Shown: positions 57,392-64,000 of the stretch, one piece after another | Layout: each line of letters opens with the position of its first letter | How positions within the stretch are numbered: the stretch's first letter is position 1 | Assembly: GCA_026874595.1 (NCBI GenBank) | Contig: CM049315.1 | Coordinates: forward strand, 36,906,164 to 36,970,163 | Origin: Sipunculus nudus | Taxonomy: Eukaryota > Annelida > Sipuncula > Golfingiida > Sipunculidae | Direction: 5' to 3' | DNA: 64,000 bases | Program-made: the position numbers and the translations under genes | The notes under the pieces: generated by a model | Databases searched by the model: none | What the model was told of the DNA's origin: nothing | Seen by the model: the letters and a program-made list of their open reading frames with translations, nothing else

Positions 57392-58229
57392 TGTTACAGA
57401 TGTCTGTTTTATTGTGAGCTGATGACATTCTGATTCGTGTTTGGCTTAAGCCCTGGGCGTTGCTATGCTACAGCGGTCCTTGTTCTAGCTGGCCGGGTGC
57501 GGCCCACGTGTAAACACAGCGGTCATGCTAGTCCAGGACTTTCTCGCCTGGCCGAGCCTGGCCAGCCCACGTGTAAACCCTGAAATGTAGAAACACAGCA
57601 TTTGTTGTTCTAGATGTTTCCTGTAACGTGTGTACTATTGGGTTATTTGGATTGTTCGAGAAATGGAAAGTTCTCGGCTTGAGGTGAAAAGTTATAAATA
57701 AGGGGCTGTGTTTTAGAGCCAGGAGAGAGGAGAGAAATATTCCAGCGGACACAGAAGAATGTAAGTCATGGACCTTTTCCGATACGTGCGGCAGTTATAG
57801 ATTTTCTTCTAAATTCGTGACGGATCTTATATAGTCTTTCAGGATTATAACAAGAACTTCACTTTTGGATTAAAACGGATTGATTTTGTGAATGAACTGG
57901 ACTGTTATTCTCTGAGAAGATTTATGTGAACTGTTCATCTGGGTTGTACGTTATAAAGGACTTGTTGTCGCTGTGACAGTGGTGATATTCAGGTACTGTA
58001 CATTTTATTTATATACAGTGGAACCCCGCCTTGCGACCACCCAACAATTACGACCTCTTTGTTTGGTCCCGTTTTTTTTGTTTATTTATGTTTATAAATG
58101 ACTCAAAATTATGACTACCCCTGAATTCAGAATTACGACCAGATTTCCTGGCCCAAGCGCTAATGCGACCAAGCTAATGCGACCACCGCTGTGAAGTACT
58201 GAAATAACATTTGTCACGAGTCAATGGCG

Positions 58230-58702
58230 GGTCCGCCTAAACACCCAAAACACCGGTGTTTTGGGTACGTGTGACGAAACACCACGAAACACCCTTTTAA
58301 ATTCAAATTTGAAGCAAAACACTTGTATCAGTTAATAAATCATCATCTTTTGGATATGTTACTTTAGAATTTGTGCCACTATTCTGTAAAATTTAAGAAA
58401 GCAATAGTGTTTTGTACAATTGACAAGTACGCTGCTTGATTGCGACTTGCGCCGCTAGGGGGCAGGGTCATAGCTGGCATAAACGGCTGCCGTGGGCGCG
58501 GGTGAACCGACCACGGCACGAAACACTCGTTTTTATCTTTATGACATGAATTTATGAAACAATATTGCAGAGATATATTTATCAGATGATTATCTATCGA
58601 TTGGTCTTACGTTTTTGGTTCAGGTTTGAAGTGAAGTGGGTGTTTCGTGGTGTTTTATCACAGATACCCAAAACACCGGTGTTTTGGGTGTCTAGGGGGA
58701 CC
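58230..58702. mobile_element. 473-bp MITE nested in the Tigger element
   Basis: TIRs of about 65 bp start GGTCC.CCTA.ACACCC on each side. Each holds a perfect 24-bp palindrome with centre AACACCGGTGTT (58243-58266 and 58666-58689) and a 'GAAACACCACGAAACACCC' stretch or complement. The similar 8-mers GTCAATGG and GTCAAAGG near the edges may be a degraded target duplication. No coding capacity. Confidence 0.8.
58452..58465 (+). promoter_or_regulatory. CTCF-like motif inside the MITE
   Basis: CCGCTAGGGGGCAG fits the core consensus of CTCF binding sites. Motif match only. Confidence 0.35.
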
Positions 58703-59086
58703 GGTCAAAGGCTGCGCCTTGTCACAGGCGCCTTAACGACAGATCAAAGCGGGTAACAAGGTTTCTCAACCTGAGTGTTAGTCTGGTCCCTCATATCTTC
58801 CTGACTCGGTGTCTGTGCCGAGATTCGCTGAGGCGTAAGTTACAGATGAAATAGGGTTACCATCGGCCTGATTACTTAATGAGCCGGCCTGCCCTGGGGT
58901 CTTGGGCTAGCGATGCTAGACCCTCAGTGATCACCTGTATTACAGCTACCCTAAATGCGGGGGTGAGAGCTTAATATTTCAACTCATCACATATTGTTCG
59001 ATCCTCATTGGTCAAATTAACGACCTAGTTAATCTTAAATGTATTCATACCTTACTCACACAGAATATTGAGCAGTCAGTAAAATG

Positions 59087-59094
59087 TATAAATA
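59087..59094 (+). promoter_or_regulatory. TATA-like box of the Tigger transposase
   Basis: TATAAATA about 115 bp upstream of the transposase-like ATG at 59208. Confidence 0.4.
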
Positions 59095-59207
59095 AAGCTT
59101 GCATGGGGGCAAATCCCACACATTGTCTTGCCTAATCTGATAGATCGCGGTCAGTTTATTTCTCTACTGGTTCAGTTTGCATTTAAATTGCTTGCTGTTG
59201 TGCGACC

Positions 59208-59360
59208 ATGCCTCTGAAAGAGCTCTCCTTGAAGGAGAAAGTGGCGTTAATCAAGGCGTCAACACCAGGACGCAGTCAGCACCAACTGGCTCAGCAGTTT
59301 AGTTCGGTAAACCTCAAGCGCACGCAAAATATACTAAAGCGGAAGGCTAAATATATGACA
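59208..59360 (+). pseudogene. Tigger transposase N-terminal fragment (CENP-B-type HTH)
   Basis: The frame from ATG 59208 carries 'LSLKEKVALIKAS', 'SQHQLAQQF' and 'QNILKRKAK', the signature of the CENPB_N/psq helix-turn-helix that binds the TIR region. About 50 residues in, it diverges and stops; the second HTH and the DDE catalytic core are absent. The element could only be mobilised in trans. Confidence 0.75.
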
Positions 59361-59819
59361 GTTTGTATTATGTTCAATATGTATTCAGTAGGTTGTCTTC
59401 GTATTGCCTCTAGTGTAATTTTGTGTTAATCATCAGTCACTCCACGTATATGTACATGTATATTAATTTTTATCATGAATAAATATGTAAAACAATTTTG
59501 TTTTCTTTTAACCTACACAATAAAAATCATAATAAGGGTCCTTCGCTAAGTAAAATATTTTGTTATACTTCACATTAAAGATGTGCAAAAGATACACACT
59601 GATACACATTAAACATCAGCGTGTTATATGCGACCAAGGTAAGAGTTTCATAAATACGACCACCCCAAAATTACGACCACTTTGCTCAGTCCCTAGGGTG
59701 GTCGTAATTCTGGAGTTCCACTGTACTTGTATTGATTTACTGTTGTACTGTTGTGATACTGTATTATTGTATTGATTTAGTGTATTGTAATGTTAGGGTT
59801 GTTTTAAGAATAATTATAA

Positions 59820-59880
59820 TTATTAATATATATATATATATATATATACATACATATGTACTAGTATATATGTATTGTCA
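59820..59880. repeat. (TA)n microsatellite at the 3' edge of the LTR element
   Basis: TA repeats with TACATA and TATGTA variants directly follow the last LTR-like bases. Confidence 0.9.
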
Positions 59881-60479
59881 CAGTGACGTTATTAACGAAT
59901 ATTCGCTTAGGGATGTTTAAGCCGCTGAAAAACACAGCAGTGTCGTTTTGAGCTGTGACTGTGCTGCCTTGACCGTCCATTATTAATTATCAGCACAATA
60001 ACTAACTGGAATGTGAAGAAACGTTTGTTTCTTTGTGCTCTTATAACATGTCGCTTTGAAAGAAGTCCGCCCGAGTCAATACAACAGGTGACCGCTGTCC
60101 TCACGCGTGGGCTCCGTGTAGAAGGATCAGTGTCGCCACTGAACAAGGTGTGCACGTGCTTACATTTCACAGAGAAAAAGCATGGACTCGTGATTGAAAC
60201 TTAAGTTCATTTTTCGTCATTTCGTTTTAAAAAAATGCGAAGACATGTGCTCAGAATTGCTTTTCATCGAGAATTGCGTATCGCCTGGATTAAGCTGGTG
60301 ACCTCAAGCAAAATTGTGAATGAACTTGACTGCATGTGTTCAGTGCACAGACTCTTTTGAGTTCTGTGTTTCCATGGACAGCTTTCTTGAATGCCTTGTC
60401 CTACTGGACCGGTAAGCTACTTTTAAGTGATATATAACAGATAGGTTTATTGAGACATGTTTTAGAGCGACTATCGAAT

Positions 60480-60640
60480 AGTAAGTGTAGGGGCATATGT
60501 AGCGAATTTCTCCGGAGTAAATTTTGTTTGTAAAAATGTGACACCCCATGCATTTTTGTTCTTCACCTTTCTATGAAGCCTTAAAACATGGTGCCAATTT
60601 TTTTATTCAGTTTTGACATGTCTGTCAGCTTGTATTAAAA
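60480..60640 (+). repeat. Dispersed repeat, forward copy
   Basis: 'AGTGTAGGGGCATATGT', 'TTTTTGTTCTTCACCTT' and 'CATGGTGCCAATTTTT' recur in inverted orientation at 63800-63957 with the same spacing. Confidence 0.65.
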
Positions 60641-60649
60641 TGCTATTTA

Positions 60650-62660
60650 AAATGTTAAATTAATAAACTTTGACCGAAACATAAACAAAGTAAGCAGGGA
60701 CAAGAGGATAAGAAAGGTTCTTTTTGGAAGGTATTTACATACTAAACACACAAACTTAGTTCTCTGAACAGTTTGGCATTGTATAAAATTATTTTTTGTT
60801 TATATTAAATGTACCTATTCACATACCAAGTATATTTAGTAAACTTATATAGTGTTACATGCTTTATACACATAGCTTGGATTTTTTCTCCTTAAAATAT
60901 GACGGTATCTGCTAATATTTCATTGTAAACCGTTCGAGTAATCCTGTACACAAGCGATGTAAGGTTTGCGAGATCAGTGGTACAGATGTAAACATAGCGC
61001 GCACGCCACCTGGCGGCCCTACCGCGCTACTTTACAAATCAAGATTTTTTTAAGCTTTTTTTATCTTCCAGATCATTTCTCCTTGTTTGGGAGTTGTGCA
61101 CGCGCAAGATCAGAACTCGAGTTATGGCCTGTAGTCTTGTTATGGTAAACAGACACACGTGGACTGTGTTTACTCACATACAGAACCATAATAATGAATG
61201 AAACCGGTGAATTGGAGATTGTAAATCCATATACAGGGATGGCTTTACCAAAAAAAAATGTATTCAGCCAAACTAATGAACTAATGTCGTGAGATAATGC
61301 ATATACTGTTACAAATGTTTATGTATCTTTACAGTTTTCTTCAGGGGATAAGTTATTTTTTTTTCTATAAGCAATGGTAATCTCTTGTCATTTAAGCTAT
61401 CCGATATTGTAGCTCCCACCCGTAAAGTTGTCTAGACACTTATTTTCCTATACATTGAGGTAAAAATGAATGTTACACACACACAAATATTTATATTTTA
61501 TAATAAAAAAAAACATGGGCTCCAATCGAAGATGTACATTCCGCTGCTGCATCTGACATTCCTTGCATTGAATGACAACCAATTAGATTTTATAAAATAT
61601 AAGAATTTAACGTTTCTATTCTTCATTTCATAGTTTGCATTTTATATAGATAGCACACGCTGGGTGCTACGCATTGTCTACAGATTACTATTTTCATAAA
61701 AAAAGAATGTTGTACCAGTGATCTAGTTCGGACAAATGGACCAACCTATGTTGCCATTGTGCCATCACAAGTCATTTAAGGTCAATGAAAAAACAAAGCG
61801 ACAAGAATTCAATAATAACAAGCATTTAACTTTTCCATTGTTATATTTAAAGGGACATAATCAGGAGCAATATTATGCCTATTCTTTCTCAATATCAGTT
61901 CAGTTTTGCTTTATACAAAAGTTTCCACGCAAAACAATCCCAGCACACCGTCTTAGTACCTCACATACGGCTGTTTAACACCTTGTTATGGCTCTGCGTG
62001 TTGGCAAACACAGTCCACGTGTGTCTGTTAACCATAACAAGGCCGTGTGACCGGAGATCCGAATATGAGCCGCAATACACAAGTGTTTCAGCCAACGGGA
62101 ACATGTATTACATTTTTTGGGCCAAGTCAGTCGGGCATCCGTGATTGACACGTGTTGTGGCTCCGCGAAGCACACAGCCACACGTGCTGTGTTTATGTTG
62201 ACACCTGTGATCGCGCCCGGTCCACTGAGTTAGCAAACTGTTTCAAGGCAATATTTTTACAAGTACAGATTTAAATGAAAAAGAAGAAGCTATTTTTCAT
62301 GTTAATTCAACATGCTTTATAGGTGAATGGGTCCCTTTAAACTTTACCATTGGTTTTACCATAGTTTCTGTTAAGATTTGTCCGTTTTTTGTTATTGTAC
62401 TGGTTAAACCTGAATGCCTCTATTTCATATTCCCATAAATGTATAAAAAATTGGCCCACCAAACAAAATCGTTTTAAAAGTACACCTGCGGGGGGGGGGG
62501 GTTATAAAGATGGGATAGAAGAACATCTGTAAAAACGTACGATAACATTATGACTAATAATGACACTTTATTATTTGGTATTTAATTCCAACTTTGTTTC
62601 CTTCAACAGGACTTTGCTTAATCTTCTAAGGTCCCTATGTTTTGTTTTTCAAAACACTCT
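60650..62660. other. Non-coding spacer
   Basis: No gene recognised. A CTCF-like CCGCCAGGTGGCG reads on the minus strand at 61001-61020. A G12 run is at 62490-62501. Confidence 0.4.
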
Positions 62661-62670
62661 CCCTGATGAA

Positions 62671-62740
62671 TTCTTCAGTAAAACATGCGTTTCATTCGAT
62701 GTTAATTCTTCAGTAAAACATGCATTTCATTCAGTGTTAA
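62671..62740. repeat. 35-bp tandem duplication
   Basis: TTCTTCAGTAAAACATGC begins at 62671 and again at 62706, with the following 17 bases nearly identical. Confidence 0.85.
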
Positions 62741-63799
62741 TTATCCGTCCTTTACATCTCTCATTCTATTGTAAATGTCTGTAAATATTTGACTGCTGTA
62801 AACTACCTGATGAGCACAGCTTACAAAAGGTTATCAATGAACAGTGAAATAACTGATGAAAATAGCTACTCCACAGAAGATAGAATTGCCCCCAAACGAA
62901 TGCTATTTCCCCGCACAAAGCTTAGGTTATATGATCAATGTTATTATTATTATTATTTTGTTTCTTAATATGTACTTCATTTCACTGTGAATGGTGGACT
63001 AGGTAGCATTTCCTAAAACTTTGGGTTGGGTTAGTGAGGATTTGGCACTAAATCCAGTCAAAGTTGTCCTTTTTGTCTGTTGTTTAATCCTCACAAAATA
63101 TGTAAAAAAAAATAGTCATCCGCCTTAAACCTTTATAAATAATTTCTTGGATCATGACCAAAACCTATAAATACTGTTTTATCTATAGATCTTTAGATAT
63201 ACTTTGGATAAACTAACCGTAAGAGACGGGTTGCTATACCTTCACTATCAGCGTGCGGATGGTGATATTGTTGATGTAATAATCGAACAATAGGATGACA
63301 CAATGGCAAAAAATCATATTAAATGGAAGAATAACAGGGCAATTTTCATATGTTATGTATAAATGAAGCAAATATTTAGTCACTGGTTAAAACCAGGGAA
63401 AGCGGAGCCATACTATATACGAAACAGGTTGCCTGAAATAAGCAAGTGGTCCGCCATATGTACATTGCACAAACTACCCCAGGATACCTCCTTGTCTCTA
63501 TATGAATTTTATTTAATGAATTTATCAATGACATTTTGTAGAACAATATACCGATGGACAAACAACAGCTGATTAATTTTCCATGGTTAGTCTAATGGAT
63601 CTTGGTGCGGATCCATGTGTTGGCGGAGGTATTCGCTCTACGAGTGCTCTCTAATATTGGAATATACGTCTTAACTCAGTCTTTGTGTGTCTAGTCTAAG
63701 TTATTGTGATGTAACATATCTTACTAACCATTGTGTTTTTTTTTTTTTTCCAAATTTTCCACCTGTAATAAATATTTATATATATTGGCCCTCATTTCT
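62741..63799. other. Non-coding spacer
   Basis: No exon, RNA gene or structured repeat recognised. Confidence 0.4.
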
Positions 63800-63957
63800 G
63801 CTATAAAATCAAATTTGACCCGAAAAAATGACAAAACCACAACAGAAAAATTGGCACCATATTTTTTTGTAAAGGTTAAGGTTTAAGGATCACAAAAACG
63901 TAGGGTTTCCACTTTTTACAGGGAAAAATTACTCTGTGACATATGCCCCCACACTAA
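63800..63957 (-). repeat. Dispersed repeat, inverted copy
   Basis: Reverse complement matches 60480-60640 ('GGGGGCATATGT', 'TTTTTGTGATCC', 'ATGGTGCCAATTTTT'). The pair is 3.2 kb apart in opposite orientation. Confidence 0.65.
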
Positions 63958-64000
63958 GTTGCCTATACTGGGTTTATTCCCAAAGATGTCGAAAAGTACA

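Larger units (their letters stand above)
58016..59723 (+). mobile_element. Tigger/pogo DNA transposon, internally deleted
   Basis: TIRs start CAGTGGAAC.CC and match for about 28 bp (CAGTGGAACCCCG at left, complement of GGAGTTCCACTG at right), with TA on both sides (58014-58015 and 59724-59725). Subterminal copies of '(A/T)(T/G)(A/G)CGACCA' recur near both ends. Only a transposase N-terminus remains. Tc1/mariner-superfamily, pogo/Tigger group. Confidence 0.85.
51418..59816 (+). mobile_element. Gmr1-like Ty3/Gypsy LTR retrotransposon (decayed, INT before RT)
   Basis: Order on the plus strand: 5' LTR (truncated), tRNA-Pro-type primer site, gag, protease remnant, integrase, reverse transcriptase, RNase H, polypurine tract, 3' LTR. 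Integrase precedes RT/RNase H, as in Copia elements, while RT, RNase H and the HHCC integrase are Gypsy-type. This arrangement defines Gmr1-like elements, which I know mainly from fish and other deuterostomes. Many stops and frameshifts and altered catalytic residues make it inactive. Confidence 0.85.
57392..59816 (+). repeat. 3' LTR, interrupted and 3'-truncated
   Basis: LTR sequence runs 57392-58015 and resumes at 59726-59816. A Tigger element separates the parts. The last ~330 bp of the LTR seen at 51816-52149 are absent or replaced by a TA microsatellite. Confidence 0.85.

Overview
The window is eukaryotic DNA with spliced exons, tRNA-derived SINEs, a LINE, an LTR retrotransposon, DNA transposons, long intronic minisatellites and AT-rich spacer. 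Gene style (EMI-like start, EGF exons, then a long N-glycosylated beta-sandwich-like ectodomain) and repeat content suggest a marine lophotrochozoan, most likely a bivalve mollusc. That assignment is inference, not read from a marker gene.

Region 1-27.9 kb holds one large minus-strand gene. Ten exons could be chained by splice sites and codon phase: 27735-27671 (signal peptide), 22806-22780 (27-nt microexon), 18776-18688 (EMI-like Cys module), 18035-17934 and 17466-17353 (two EGF-like exons), 16641-16351, 9517-9391, 7967-7745, 3753-3538 and 3251-2644. They give about 620 residues in one open frame. The 3' part lies beyond position 1. A perfect NRF-1-type palindrome lies about 145 bp upstream of the start codon. 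The introns carry three large tandem arrays: a 45/90/180-bp hierarchical array (3.76-7.15 kb), a 34-bp array (9.64-15.87 kb) and a 64-bp array (20.65-22.78 kb, split by an insertion). Two of them begin exactly at a splice junction of this gene and share sequence with it, which is the most unusual observation here.

Region 27.9-40.4 kb is mostly non-coding, with a SINE, a hAT-like non-autonomous element, a fold-back hairpin and microsatellites. A nearly full-length L1/Tx1-like LINE (40.49-46.49 kb, minus strand, 13-bp target duplication) follows. Its ORF1 is intact. Its ORF2 is broken by indels that all fall in short A/T runs, and carries an in-frame triplication of a 44-residue linker.

Region 47.1-49.8 kb holds a plus-strand partial paralog of the minus-strand gene (signal exon, exon 2, EMI-like exon, one EGF-like exon). 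It is head-to-head with that gene and could encode a secreted protein of about 110 residues or be a decaying copy.

Region 51.4-59.8 kb is a decayed Ty3/Gypsy-class retrotransposon whose integrase lies upstream of reverse transcriptase/RNase H. This is the Gmr1-like, Copia-style order. Its 3' LTR is split by a 1.7-kb Tigger/pogo element, which itself contains a 473-bp MITE whose inverted repeats each hold a 24-bp perfect palindrome. The last 4 kb are spacer with dispersed repeats.
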